A DNA stretch of 64,000 nt, from the NCBI GenBank assembly GCA_010206225.2, contig VIQU02000010.1, positions 37,349 to 101,348 of the forward strand. The letters run 5' to 3'. The translations under genes and the position numbers were made by a program. This document shows, piece after piece, positions 53,806 to 62,734 of the stretch. Position 1 is the stretch's first letter. Every line of letters begins with the position of its first letter. Origin of the DNA: Lachnospiraceae bacterium MD308. GTDB lineage: Bacteria > Bacillota > Clostridia > Lachnospirales > Lachnospiraceae. Under the pieces are notes generated by a model. That model was not told the DNA's origin. It saw nothing but the letters and a program-made list of their open reading frames with translations, and ran no database searches.

Positions 53806-55230
53806 CTACTGATTCATCAGTACCTCTACAGCCTCTTTCAATGTACTGATTTCTCCCACATTCCCCGGAAATATTACATACGGCGTCATTGGGAATTTGC
53901 TCTCCTCCCCAGTCTGCCACACGGGAATTCCCGGACGAATCTGCCCGAGAACATTCGCCTTTCTTACCGCAAGGGCTTTTGTACCCACATCACTTGATGT
54001 GATCCCTCCTTTTGCGATAACGAAGCTCGGAGTAATACTAAGACGTCCTACCAATGACTGCACTGCATCAGAAATCTTTACAGAAAGACGAAGCTCATCC
54101 TCTTTATCTCCTGTATCCGCGGTAATAAGGGCGCGCGTCGTATAACAGCAGACAGTCTTTCCTGCACGAATGCATTCTTCCTCTTTTGCAAGACACCTCT
54201 TTACCTCTGCCTCAAAAGCCTCGTCATCCTTCACAAGCGTTGCGTCAAGCTCAATAAATTCAATATCTTGTAATTCTTTCAGGCATTCCACCTGCTTTGT
54301 TGTCTTATCTGTGTGGGAACCGACTACGACAATCCCGCCGTTCGTTGTCTCCTTTACTACCATCTGCTCTCTTGTAAGAAGCGGCTGGCTGCTGACTCCG
54401 CCCATAACCTTGACAATTGCCGCGGCAGTACGGAACATGAATACCTTTCCCTTAGCCATCGCACGGTACAGCGCTGTGCAGAACACCTTTACGTCAACAT
54501 AATCAACCGCATTGACAATAATCTTATTGAAATCCTTCACTGCCATGAGCTGCTCTTCAATCTTGTCAATATCTGCATTATGGATGTCTTCAAGAGAAAT
54601 GCATGTGACATCTGATACTTTATATGCTCCGTTTGTCTTTTCCTCCACATAGTCCGGCATAGTTGGTGCACTGTAACCAAAAGTCTTATCCTTCGCAAAC
54701 TCCGTCTCATTAGCCGGAACCAGCTCCTCGCCATATTTCACATAATGTACATTGTCAATGGTGAATCTTCCGCCTTCTTTGAAAAATGGACATAAAATCT
54801 CGCCGTCAATGGTCTTTCCGGTATTCTTTTCGTAATTTTCCTTCAAAAGCTCTGTCTCAAGCGGGTAATGTCCGCGAAGTGTACTGTCACTGCGGCTGAT
54901 AAAGATATACTCTTTCCCGCATTCCTTCGCGACTTCATCTACAACTGCCGCGATCTCTCTGTGGGCTTTTGTTGTCTGTTCTACCGTAAAACCTCTGGAA
55001 TTTGTCAACACATAAAACAGATTGTTCTCTTCCTCGAATCCCTGACGAATGCTCTCCTTCTCCCAGTTCGTATATACGGAGATATCATGGACAGTCTGAA
55101 CACCTGTCGGATCGTCATCCAGAACAACGATTTTTTTGCTATTTGCTGCAATTTCTTTATTGAGCAGTGCATCAATGGCTGCTTCATCAATTTTTTTATA
55201 AGAAGCTAAAACTTCTGCATTCAATGACAT
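53806..55230 (-). CDS. Four-carbon acid sugar kinase, DUF1537 family (kinase 2)
   Basis: A 474-aa second member of the same kinase family, only distantly related to kinase 1. VVLDDDPTGVQTVHDISVYT, YIFISRSDSTLRGHYPLETE and FVIAKGGITSSDVGTKAL are the N- and C-domain motifs. It follows the dehydrogenase gene by 15 bases, so both act on one pathway, perhaps 2- or 3-oxo-tetronate phosphorylation. The ATG at 55230 has AGGAGG eight bases before it. No OtnC decarboxylase or OtnI isomerase gene is in the window. Confidence 0.88.
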   Translation of the reverse strand: MSLNAEVLASYKKIDEAAIDALLNKEIAANSKKIVVLDDDPTGVQTVHDISVYTNWEKESIRQGFEEENNLFYVLTNSRGFTVEQTTKAHREIAAVVDEVAKECGKEYIFISRSDSTLRGHYPLETELLKENYEKNTGKTIDGEILCPFFKEGGRFTIDNVHYVKYGEELVPANETEFAKDKTFGYSAPTMPDYVEEKTNGAYKVSDVTCISLEDIHNADIDKIEEQLMAVKDFNKIIVNAVDYVDVKVFCTALYRAMAKGKVFMFRTAAAIVKVMGGVSSQPLLTREQMVVKETTNGGIVVVGSHTDKTTKQVECLKELQDIEFIELDATLVKDDEAFEAEVKRCLAKEEECIRAGKTVCCYTTRALITADTGDKEDELRLSVKISDAVQSLVGRLSITPSFVIAKGGITSSDVGTKALAVRKANVLGQIRPGIPVWQTGEESKFPMTPYVIFPGNVGEISTLKEAVEVLMNQ

Positions 55231-55245
55231 TTCCTGCACCTCCTT

Positions 55246-56133
55246 CTAATCAAATTTCTTAACCTCTACATCTGCCAGTTTTTCAAAATACTGTACGATT
55301 CCGCCATGGTCATCCTCCATATGTCCATGGATCTTTAAGGTCTGTAAAATCTCATATAACTGGGCAGTATACGGAATCGGAACATCAATAGAATGGGCGG
55401 TATTAACAACATTCTTAATATCTTTATGATTGATTCTGATCGGTCCGCCCGGCTTAAAGTTACGCTCTACAATCATCGGAACCTTGGCGTCCAAAACTGC
55501 GCTTCCGGCAAGTCCGCCGCGAATCGCCTCATATACCTTCTGCGGATCTGCTCCTGCCTTCGTTGCAAGAACAAACGCTTCGGATACAACAGCAATCGTA
55601 TTATTCACAATTACCTGATTCGCAAGTTTCGTAACACTTCCGCTTCCGCTTCCGCCGATCAGCAACGCAGAAGAACCAAGAATGTCAAAATACTCTTTCA
55701 TAGCGTCAAAGTCTTTCTGATCGCCGCCCGCCATGATCGCAAGCGTGCCTGCCACTGCCCCTGGTTCTCCTCCGGATACCGGTGCATCCACAAAGCCAAC
55801 GCCCTTTTCTTTCAGTCCTTTATAACATTCCTGAGACTCTACCGGTGTTACGGAACTCATGTCGCATACTACGCTTCCGGCTTTGATCGTAGACGCCACG
55901 CCGCCTTCTCCGAAAAGAATGGACTTTGAGATCGCGCCACTCGGAACCATGATAATAATCCGCTCACACTGCTCGCCAATCTCTGCATATGCAGCCTCTT
56001 TTGCCCCCGCAGCTACAACGTCTGCAACCGCCTCCTTATTGAGATCGGCTACCAATAGCTCTACGCCTGCCTTCAACATATTCTTCGCCATAGGTCTTCC
56101 CATGATACCCAGTCCGATAAATCCTACCTTCAT
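55246..56133 (-). CDS. Beta-hydroxyacid dehydrogenase (threonate/tartronate-semialdehyde type)
   Basis: A 295-aa NAD(P) enzyme. The Rossmann start is VGFIGLGIMGRPMAKNMLKA, the substrate loop FVDAPVSGGEPGAVAGTLAI, and the catalytic lysine lies in SGSGSVTKLANQVIVNNTIA. This family includes GarR (tartronate semialdehyde reductase) and LtnD (L-threonate 2-dehydrogenase). Next to a DUF1537 kinase the LtnD-like role is preferred. First gene of its unit, with its own promoter. Confidence 0.9.
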   Translation of the reverse strand: MKVGFIGLGIMGRPMAKNMLKAGVELLVADLNKEAVADVVAAGAKEAAYAEIGEQCERIIIMVPSGAISKSILFGEGGVASTIKAGSVVCDMSSVTPVESQECYKGLKEKGVGFVDAPVSGGEPGAVAGTLAIMAGGDQKDFDAMKEYFDILGSSALLIGGSGSGSVTKLANQVIVNNTIAVVSEAFVLATKAGADPQKVYEAIRGGLAGSAVLDAKVPMIVERNFKPGGPIRINHKDIKNVVNTAHSIDVPIPYTAQLYEILQTLKIHGHMEDDHGGIVQYFEKLADVEVKKFD

Positions 56134-56179
56134 CTCTTTACTTCCTTTCTTAAATAAATGTTTAAAAGTGTTTGTTTCT

Positions 56180-56201
56180 GAAATAATACGTTCGTTATTT
56201 C
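56180..56201 (-). promoter_or_regulatory. Inverted repeat in the dehydrogenase leader
   Basis: GAAATAA / TTATTTC around ACGTTCG-type centre (TACGTTCG). The GTTCGTTATTT core resembles the GTTCGTTTTTG half of the kinase 1 operator, so the DeoR protein may act here too. Confidence 0.4.
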
Positions 56202-56214
56202 ACTTTCTGACTCC

Positions 56215-56243
56215 ATTCTACTGCATACCGGTATACCGGTCAA
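56215..56243 (-). promoter_or_regulatory. Dehydrogenase promoter with GntR-type palindrome
   Basis: TTGACC (56238-56243), 17 bases, TAGAAT (56215-56220). The spacer contains the perfect 14-base palindrome ACCGGTATACCGGT (56227-56240), with the GTATAC centre typical of FadR/FCD-type GntR operators. The GntR/FCD gene starts divergently 150 bases away. Confidence 0.7.
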
Positions 56244-56392
56244 TAGGATAAATTTCTTTCTCCTATTTTCACAGTTTTTATACCTCGTTTTTGTGCAAAT
56301 GTCACTAATTGTTTTTATTGACCACTTTTGAGGATTATTGTATGATAGTTACAATAAACATGAATATCTGCATAAGAATTACAGGAGATTAT

Positions 56393-57037
56393 ATGATGCC
56401 ATTAAACAAACAGGCTTTTTTGCATTTAAAAAATATGATTATTAACAATGAACTTTCCTATCTGGAGATTTATTCCGAAACGAAACTCTCAAAGGAACTT
56501 GGTATCTCGCGCACTCCTTTCCGCGACGCGATTCACCGTCTCGCTCAAGAAGGCTATATAGATATTATTCCAAGTAAAGGATTCCGCATCCACAAGCTGA
56601 CGAAGCAAGACGTGGACGAGACTTTTCAGGTACGTTCTGCCCTTGAGTGCTACTGCACTTTTCAGATCGCAAAAGAGTCCCATACCCGAAAAGCCAAAAG
56701 ATTATTCAAAGAACTCGACTGGATCATGGAGGAACTGACAGAGATTCTTAATACAACCCAGTCTATTGGAGATTTCTGTGAATATGACTTCCAATTTCAC
56801 AATAAGATTATTGATTATCTCCAAAACGAGCAGTTTACATCCGTCTTTTCCGCATTTATGTACCGTATGCGTAAACTCGCCGAATTATCACTGGCACATA
56901 AGGGACGTATGCAGGATACCTACGATGAACATATGGCAATCCTTACGGCGATGAAAGACGGGGATACTGTGCATATTTATGAAATTACTCTGAAGCATAT
57001 GGACACTCCCAGAGGAATTAATCTGGAGGATTTATAG
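56393..57037 (+). CDS. GntR-family regulator with FCD domain
   Basis: A 214-aa regulator. The winged helix (LKNMIINNELSYLEIYSETK, LSKELGISRTPFRDAIHRLA, YIDIIPSKGFRIHKLT) precedes an all-helical FCD sensor with metal-type residues in DFQFHNKIIDYL and DEHMAILTAMKDGD. The start at 56393 has AGGAG five bases before the first of two ATGs. Divergent from the tetronate genes, it probably binds the palindrome in the dehydrogenase promoter. Confidence 0.88.
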   Translation: MMPLNKQAFLHLKNMIINNELSYLEIYSETKLSKELGISRTPFRDAIHRLAQEGYIDIIPSKGFRIHKLTKQDVDETFQVRSALECYCTFQIAKESHTRKAKRLFKELDWIMEELTEILNTTQSIGDFCEYDFQFHNKIIDYLQNEQFTSVFSAFMYRMRKLAELSLAHKGRMQDTYDEHMAILTAMKDGDTVHIYEITLKHMDTPRGINLEDL

Positions 57038-57068
57038 CAGAGTATACCCGCTAAGAACTAGACATAGA

Positions 57069-58190
57069 TTATTCCTGCCTTAAGAACTCTGTAAACTTAT
57101 CCAGCCCTTCCCGCAGGGTTTTTGAATCAAACGCATATCCGATCCTTACTGCTCCCTCCATTTCAAAACAAGAGCCGGGTGTAAATAATACACCCTTTGT
57201 TTCAATCAGTTTTTTGCAGAGATCATACGACGGAATATCCCTGTCGTAATATACAAGGGCCGTTGTCCCGGCTGCCGGACGTAAATATCTTACCTCCGGT
57301 GTTTCATTCACCCACTCATCAAGAATCGTTCTGTTTTTTAATACTATATTTCTGTTCCGTTCTATGATAGCTTCTTTATTCGCAAGGGCAAGTGCGGCAA
57401 GCTTATCATCCAGTACGCCGCAGCTTATCGTATCATAGTCTCTGCGCTCCTTTACCTGCTCGATTACCTCCGGAGCATTTGAAGCAATCCAGCCCATACG
57501 AAGTCCGGCCAACGAAAATGATTTAGACATACTTCCTACAGATATCCCCTTTTTATAGACATCGAGTACCGAAGGCATATAACTCCCGTCTTCTGAAATA
57601 CTCCGATACACTTCATCTGAAAGCAGATACGCGCCAACGCTTTTTGCTATCTGTGCGATTTCTTTCAGCATATCAACTGGAATCAGAGAACCTGTCGGAT
57701 TATTCGGATTATTAATTGTAATCATCTTCGTGTTCTTATCGACCATGCTCCGCAACTCATCCAGATCCGGAAGATAATCATTCTCCATTGTCAGCTTCAG
57801 GATTCTGACTTCCGCACCGATAGAAGCCGGGATCGAATAGTGCTGCTGATACGTCGGCAGTACGCAGACCATATTATCTTCTCTGGAGATCAGTGTTGTG
57901 ATAATCATATTATTAGCTCCCACCGCTCCATGAGTAGGTATAATATTCTCCGGATTCAGATTCTTATACAGAGAACTGATCCCCTGCCGAAGTTTTGGAG
58001 AGCCAAAGATATGACTATAAGACAGCCTCGTCTCTGCAAGTTCTATCAGATATTCCTTCTGCTCCTTTTTACAAAGCTGCAGTAGTTCTTTTAGCGTCAG
58101 TGAATCAATACAAGTCTCGGCCAAATTAAATACTGCCCTTTCTTCAAAATCATTCATCCAGCGTTCCACTTTAAAAGTATCAATCTTCAT
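57069..58190 (-). CDS. Class I/II PLP aminotransferase
   Basis: A 373-aa fold-type I enzyme. GAVGANNMIITTLI is the cofactor loop, NNPNNPTGSLIP holds the PLP-ring Asn, LSDEVYRS the Asp/Tyr pair, and SMSKSFSLAGLRMGW the Schiff-base lysine. Encoded 13 bases after an ornithine-cyclodeaminase homologue and in an operon with argH, so an amino acid of the arginine/ornithine family or an oxo acid is a likely substrate. The start at 58190 has GGAGG eight bases upstream. Confidence 0.88.
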   Translation of the reverse strand: MKIDTFKVERWMNDFEERAVFNLAETCIDSLTLKELLQLCKKEQKEYLIELAETRLSYSHIFGSPKLRQGISSLYKNLNPENIIPTHGAVGANNMIITTLISREDNMVCVLPTYQQHYSIPASIGAEVRILKLTMENDYLPDLDELRSMVDKNTKMITINNPNNPTGSLIPVDMLKEIAQIAKSVGAYLLSDEVYRSISEDGSYMPSVLDVYKKGISVGSMSKSFSLAGLRMGWIASNAPEVIEQVKERRDYDTISCGVLDDKLAALALANKEAIIERNRNIVLKNRTILDEWVNETPEVRYLRPAAGTTALVYYDRDIPSYDLCKKLIETKGVLFTPGSCFEMEGAVRIGYAFDSKTLREGLDKFTEFLRQE

Positions 58191-58203
58191 TACATTCTCC
58201 TCC

Positions 58204-59226
58204 CTACACATCAACTACACAGCCCATGTCTTTTTCTTTTGCCTTTCTAAGGGCCAGCGCCGCCACGGTCAAATCCTGAAGCGCAATTCCGGTCGAATCG
58301 AAAATCGTGATTTCCTCATCGCTTATGCGTCCCCTTACTTTTCCGTTCAGGAGATCTCCGATTTCGGCTGCAATATTTTCTTTACTGAAAAGACCTTCTT
58401 TAATGGGAATCTCACATTCTCCCACGTTAACCGCCTGCTCTAAATCGTCTACGAACACTCTCGCATTTTCAAATATATGGCCGTCAATCTCCTGCTTTCC
58501 GCTCATGTCAGAGCCCACGCAGCTTAAATGCGTGCCCGGCTTTACCCACTCCTTTTGAATCATCGGTTTTCTGGACGGAGTCATTGTGATGATGACATCA
58601 CTTCTTCTGACTCCCTCTTCCATGCTGGAAATCCCCTCAAGAACAGCCGTCCTTTTGATTCCGCTTCTTAGCATAACAGTATCAACGATTTCCCTGATTC
58701 CGTCTACCAGACCTGCGCTCTTTTCCGGATTTACCGGCTCGATCATCGTAACTCTCTCAATTCCCGGCATCGCGATCAAAGTAGCTGCAATCTGGAAAGG
58801 AACCATGGCCCCCATACCGATGACAAATAATTCTCTTGAATCTTTTCTTGCAAGGGATTTTACACCGATCGCTCCGGCTGCCCCGGTCCTTAGCTTTGTG
58901 ATATATCCTGCATTTACCAAAGCTTCCGGTTCTCCTGTCTTCATATTGAAGATCAAGGTCGTGCCCATCAGCTCCGGAAGTCCAGCCTCCTTATTTTTCA
59001 CATGCAGGGAGACAAGTTTAAGACCATAAATATTATCATCCTCAAGACAGCCTGATTTGATATCCATATCCGCTGCTCCTGGCTCAAACTCGTAAAATAC
59101 CATCGGCCAGACAGCCGCCCGGTTTTCTGACTTCTGCCGATATGCTCCTTCCACTGCGGTGATTACTGACTTTTCATCCAATACCTTTTCAATCTCTGCA
59201 TCACTTAATACAACAACTTTCGACAT
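58204..59226 (-). CDS. Ornithine cyclodeaminase / mu-crystallin family protein
   Basis: A 340-aa NAD(P) protein. KLVSLHVKNKEAGLPELMGT, ALVNAGYITKLRTGAAGAIG, LFVIGMGAMVPFQIAATLIA (Rossmann) and THLSCVGSDMSGKQEIDGHI fit the family that includes ornithine cyclodeaminase, ketimine reductases and alanine dehydrogenase. The true reaction cannot be read; neighbours suggest a ketimine or cyclic imine step with the aminotransferase. Confidence 0.85.
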   Translation of the reverse strand: MSKVVVLSDAEIEKVLDEKSVITAVEGAYRQKSENRAAVWPMVFYEFEPGAADMDIKSGCLEDDNIYGLKLVSLHVKNKEAGLPELMGTTLIFNMKTGEPEALVNAGYITKLRTGAAGAIGVKSLARKDSRELFVIGMGAMVPFQIAATLIAMPGIERVTMIEPVNPEKSAGLVDGIREIVDTVMLRSGIKRTAVLEGISSMEEGVRRSDVIITMTPSRKPMIQKEWVKPGTHLSCVGSDMSGKQEIDGHIFENARVFVDDLEQAVNVGECEIPIKEGLFSKENIAAEIGDLLNGKVRGRISDEEITIFDSTGIALQDLTVAALALRKAKEKDMGCVVDV

Positions 59227-59286
59227 ATCCTAATCTCCTTTACATTTCTAAATACTTCCATATCATTTTCTCATCATCATCATTCT

Positions 59287-60669
59287 TTAAAAGCTGTCCA
59301 TCCATTCCTTTTCTTTTGCAATCTGCCTTCTCACCTCAGACGGAGCCGTCCCGCCGTAAGAAACTCTTGCGTCCACACATGCCGGAATACTGATATCGCC
59401 TAATGTCTCCTTTGTAACCTTGCTGTCAATTTCTCGAAGCTGTTCATCGGTCAGATCTTTGAAATCGCAGTTATTGTTCTCACATGCTTTCACCATACGT
59501 CCTACGATAGAATGAGCCTCTCTGAAAGGAATCCCCTGCTTTGCAAAATGCTCTGCGATATCCGTGGCATTTAAAAAGCCTTTATCCATCTGCTTTCCGA
59601 TCTGATCCATCCTGAACTCTGTGTTCTTTAGCATCTTTGCAAATATGGTAATGCTTGCTTTCCATGTATCTGCCGCGTCATACACCGCCTCCTTGTCTTC
59701 CTGATAATCTTTGTTAAAAGAAGAAGTCGTTCCCTTCATGACCGTCAAAAGCTGTACCAAATCTCCGTAGACACGCCCCGGCTTTCCCCTGAGAAGCTCC
59801 GCCATGTCCGGATTCTTCTTCTGCGGCATGATACTGCTGCCTGTGCAGAAGCTGTCGTCAATAGCAATATAGGAAAACTCAGAAGTATTCCACCATACAA
59901 ACTCCTCTGCCCATCTTGACAGATGCATCATAGAAATAGACGCGGCACTTAAAAATTCCAAACTGTAATCCCTATCTCCAACGCTGTCCATCGCATTTTC
60001 TGTCGGCGCTTTAAATCCCAGAAGTTCCGCGGTTCTATGCCGGTTTGTCGGCAAAGTAGTCCCCGCAAGCGCACATGCCCCCAAAGGACAATAATTCATC
60101 CTTTCATGGGCGTCTCTAAGCCTTGTAATATCTCTTTTAAACATCTGGAAATACGCCATAAATACAAATCCAAGCGTGATCGGCTGCGCGTGCTGCAGAT
60201 GTGTAAAGCCCGGAATAATCTTATCCGCATACTGCTCTGCTTTTTCTAAAATCACAGATTCCAGATAACAGAGACATTCTAATATCTCTTCAATCTCTTT
60301 CCTGACATAAAGTTTTGTATCAACCTGACACTGATCATTCCGGCTTCTCGCCGTATGAAGCTTCTTGCCTACATCACCGATTCTCTGGATCAGACGGCTT
60401 TCAACTCCCATGTGGATATCCTCATCGTCCACATTAAATACGATTTTCCCACTTATAATGTCTGCCCGGATTCCTTCCAGTCCTTCTACAATAATCTTTT
60501 TTTCCTCTTCCGAAATAATGCCCTGTTCACTCAGCATTGTCACATGCGCGATGCTTCCATCAATATCTTCGTTGTACATTCTCTGGTCAAAGCCAATAGA
60601 TGCATTATACTTTTTTACAATATCATCCATTTCTTTTTCAAATCTTCCGCCCCATAAACTGCTTGCCAT
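59287..60669 (-). CDS. argH: Argininosuccinate lyase
   Basis: A 460-aa lyase releasing fumarate and arginine from argininosuccinate. SLWGGRFEKEMDDIVKKYNA, HTARSRNDQ, HLQHAQPITLGF and the catalytic loop GSSIMPQKKNPD are intact. No argG or other arginine biosynthetic gene is near; it leads an operon with an OCD homologue and an aminotransferase, so a role in a related pathway is possible. Confidence 0.92.
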   Translation of the reverse strand: MASSLWGGRFEKEMDDIVKKYNASIGFDQRMYNEDIDGSIAHVTMLSEQGIISEEEKKIIVEGLEGIRADIISGKIVFNVDDEDIHMGVESRLIQRIGDVGKKLHTARSRNDQCQVDTKLYVRKEIEEILECLCYLESVILEKAEQYADKIIPGFTHLQHAQPITLGFVFMAYFQMFKRDITRLRDAHERMNYCPLGACALAGTTLPTNRHRTAELLGFKAPTENAMDSVGDRDYSLEFLSAASISMMHLSRWAEEFVWWNTSEFSYIAIDDSFCTGSSIMPQKKNPDMAELLRGKPGRVYGDLVQLLTVMKGTTSSFNKDYQEDKEAVYDAADTWKASITIFAKMLKNTEFRMDQIGKQMDKGFLNATDIAEHFAKQGIPFREAHSIVGRMVKACENNNCDFKDLTDEQLREIDSKVTKETLGDISIPACVDARVSYGGTAPSEVRRQIAKEKEWMDSF

Positions 60670-60701
60670 CTTTTATCTCCTTCCTTTATTTCTTTTCCTT
60701 C

Positions 60702-60810
60702 ATTATAATTTTTTTCTATTCATTTTAATATGTATATTTTCAAATATTTTTCTTATTTTTTTGTATTTTATCCAAATCACCTTGCATTTTGCTGAAAAGT
60801 ACGCTATAAA
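60702..60810. promoter_or_regulatory. Divergent control region of argH and the PucR gene
   Basis: Plus strand: TTGCAT (60782-60787), 17 bases, TATAAA (60805-60810) for the PucR gene. Minus strand: TATAAT (60702-60707) for argH with only a poor -35 box, as expected of an activator-dependent promoter. The interval is highly AT-rich. Confidence 0.5.
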
Positions 60811-60838
60811 TAGTATAACTCAACTTCGGAGGTGCTTT

Positions 60839-61981
60839 ATGTCGCTTACAATTGCAGATATAATGCAGATGGAGCCATTCGCAAATTTCAAATTAATCGC
60901 AGGAACAAATGGAATTGGCAGAACAATAGAAACTGTTAATATACTTGACTATGAATATACTTCTGAATACAATCCAGCAGAAGTGCCCAACAGTTTTCAG
61001 AAAAACGCTTTGGTACTGTCGTCTCTTCTTTTCCTGAAATATCAGCCGGAATATTTTATAAATGTAATAAAAAAATTAGTCGATTACCGCACCTCGGGAC
61101 TTGCTGTTAAATCTATAATCCTTAAAGATTTACCAAAGGATGTTATTGACTATTGTAACAAGCATTCCTTTCCGGTTTTTTTATTTTCGGAAAATGATGG
61201 CTATTTTGAAAATATCATTACCTTTATTACGGACGAAATCCGTCAAAGTGCTGATTATACACATTTTGAAGAAAAGCTTTCCTTGCTTTCACAAGATAAT
61301 TTATCCGGTCTGGAGGTCCAGCGGATTGCTATGGAACTATTTCCAAATCTGGAGCTCCCCTATAAGCTGGCAGCTATCAACCCCCAGCTCAATGAAACAG
61401 CATTTTACAAAAAATTAAAGCACTTTCATAAAGTAATGAAAGTGCCTGTCTACTCTTTTTGTAATATTTATGTTACTGCCCTGCCCGCCGGAACCTCTCA
61501 AATATATCATGATAAATTTCAAACTGTCATAAATTCTCTTTATCTAAATGAAAAATCATGTTATACAGGCTACAGTGACATTCACGATAAAATGGATGAG
61601 TTTCACTATGCCTTTAATGAATGCTTCTATGCCTGCACCTATGCCCAAAAACAGAAATTACCCCAAATCACATTCAATCAGCTCGGCTTATCACAGATTC
61701 TTTATCCTTATCGAAACAATTACTGGATGAACCGCTACTGCAGTCAGATTCTGCATACGATCCAAAGCTATGACAGAAAACACCATAGCAGCCTTATGGA
61801 AACTGCAATTATTTACGTTAAAAACGGCGCTGATACTATTCGCACATCCCAAGCTTTACATGTACATAAAAACACTGTACATTACAGAATAAACAAACTA
61901 AAAGAGCTTATTCCTGTCGGGAATGAAAACGATTTTTATGAACAGCTTGCTATCGTAATACGGAATTACCTTTTAAATTAG
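60839..61981 (+). CDS. PucR-family transcriptional activator
   Basis: A 380-aa regulator. The N-terminal PucR domain (TIADIMQMEPFANFKLIAGT, VNILDYEYTSEYNP) precedes the C-terminal helix-turn-helix of the PucR/CdaR type (SLMETAIIYVKNGADTIRTS, LHVHKNTVHYRINKLKELI). The ATG at 60839 has GGAGG six bases upstream; the frame stays open far upstream, but that part is antisense to argH. Divergent to argH-OCD-aminotransferase, which it probably activates. Confidence 0.88.
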   Translation: MSLTIADIMQMEPFANFKLIAGTNGIGRTIETVNILDYEYTSEYNPAEVPNSFQKNALVLSSLLFLKYQPEYFINVIKKLVDYRTSGLAVKSIILKDLPKDVIDYCNKHSFPVFLFSENDGYFENIITFITDEIRQSADYTHFEEKLSLLSQDNLSGLEVQRIAMELFPNLELPYKLAAINPQLNETAFYKKLKHFHKVMKVPVYSFCNIYVTALPAGTSQIYHDKFQTVINSLYLNEKSCYTGYSDIHDKMDEFHYAFNECFYACTYAQKQKLPQITFNQLGLSQILYPYRNNYWMNRYCSQILHTIQSYDRKHHSSLMETAIIYVKNGADTIRTSQALHVHKNTVHYRINKLKELIPVGNENDFYEQLAIVIRNYLLN

Positions 61982-62147
61982 TGTTACGGTCAATTTTTGT
62001 TCATCTTATTTCGGTGTACGACCGTGTCAATGCTCCTCGCCTGATCCGCGCCGAGATAATTTCCCGCATCTCCGCCGTTCCGCATTCGGTACGCCAGAAA
62101 AACATTTGGCAAGTAAATTGTTTCATCATATGTTTAAATTATTATTT
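61982..62147 (-). other. Gene debris, unassigned
   Basis: Between the PucR stop and a decayed carbohydrate-enzyme tail, the minus strand has short open stretches (for example YRMRNGGDAGNYLGADQARS) with higher G+C than the surroundings. No family could be recognised. Confidence 0.3.
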
Positions 62148-62339
62148 TTACTTACATTCAATTATTTTTATCCCCCATGCTGGAATCTTGATGTATTCGC
62201 CTTTTTTTACACAAATCCCGGTCAAAAGCTCTGTTCCATCCGCAGACCTAAACTGCACTTCCTGCTCCTGGCTGGAATATCTGAATCCATGTATAATGGA
62301 TTTGCTTCTGGAATCAAATCCCCATACACCTGATCTATT
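62148..62339 (-). pseudogene. C-terminal remnant, possibly of a glycoside hydrolase
   Basis: The minus strand is open from a stop at 62340 to the stop at 62148: SGVWGFDSRSKSIIHGF, then FRSADGTELLTG and YIKIPAWGIKIIE. The LLTG...P.WG...E ending resembles C-terminal domains of GH42-type beta-galactosidases. A neighbouring frame upstream (NWDYELNQWVKILRCNIFLV) may be its continuation across a frameshift. No start or catalytic part remains. Confidence 0.4.
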
Positions 62340-62551
62340 TTATAAGCCTGTTCAACAAGAAATATATTACAACGAAGTATCTTTACCCATTGATTTAATT
62401 CATAATCCCAATTCATCATTTATATCTCTCTTTCCCTTCAAAAATTGGGGAGATTTCTTTCGCCGTGCCAATACCGCTATCTTTCCTCATGTAAGTATTT
62501 TACAAGATATTGTATTGTTTCGTCTTTTAGGCCACCTCCCGGAAGATGGTG

Positions 62552-62644
62552 CTATCCGCCGCCAATTGGCGCCATACAAAACCTATTCTTAATGGTCAGT
62601 CTGCCAATCTGAAGCGGCTTTCCTAAATACTCATAGTTCTGCAT
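62552..62644 (-). pseudogene. N-terminal fragment of an Old Yellow Enzyme-family reductase
   Basis: AAGGAGG stands seven bases before ATG at 62644, and the first 30 codons read YEYLGKPLQIGRLTIKNRFC then MAPIGGG, the canonical start of FMN-dependent NADH:flavin oxidoreductases (enoate/dienoyl-CoA reductases). A stop follows at once and no downstream body is present, so the gene is broken. The IS left end stands about 60 bases upstream of the start. Confidence 0.65.
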
Positions 62645-62734
62645 GTCTGTGCCTCCTTTACCTGCAGAATTGACTTTTCCTGCTATTGATATTATGATGA
62701 TGTTGGGGTCAAAAGCCCCCTAATATAGCACCTT

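Noticed and set aside
60365..60838. N-terminal extension of the PucR regulator by 158 residues
   Set aside because: The segment is antisense to argH, hydrophobic without sense, and upstream of the mapped promoter boxes; the GGAGG-supported ATG at 60839 gives the normal family start.
61981..62592. 203-codon plus-strand frame after the PucR gene
   Set aside because: No ribosome binding site and no recognisable domain; the minus strand of the same region shows family-like remnants instead.
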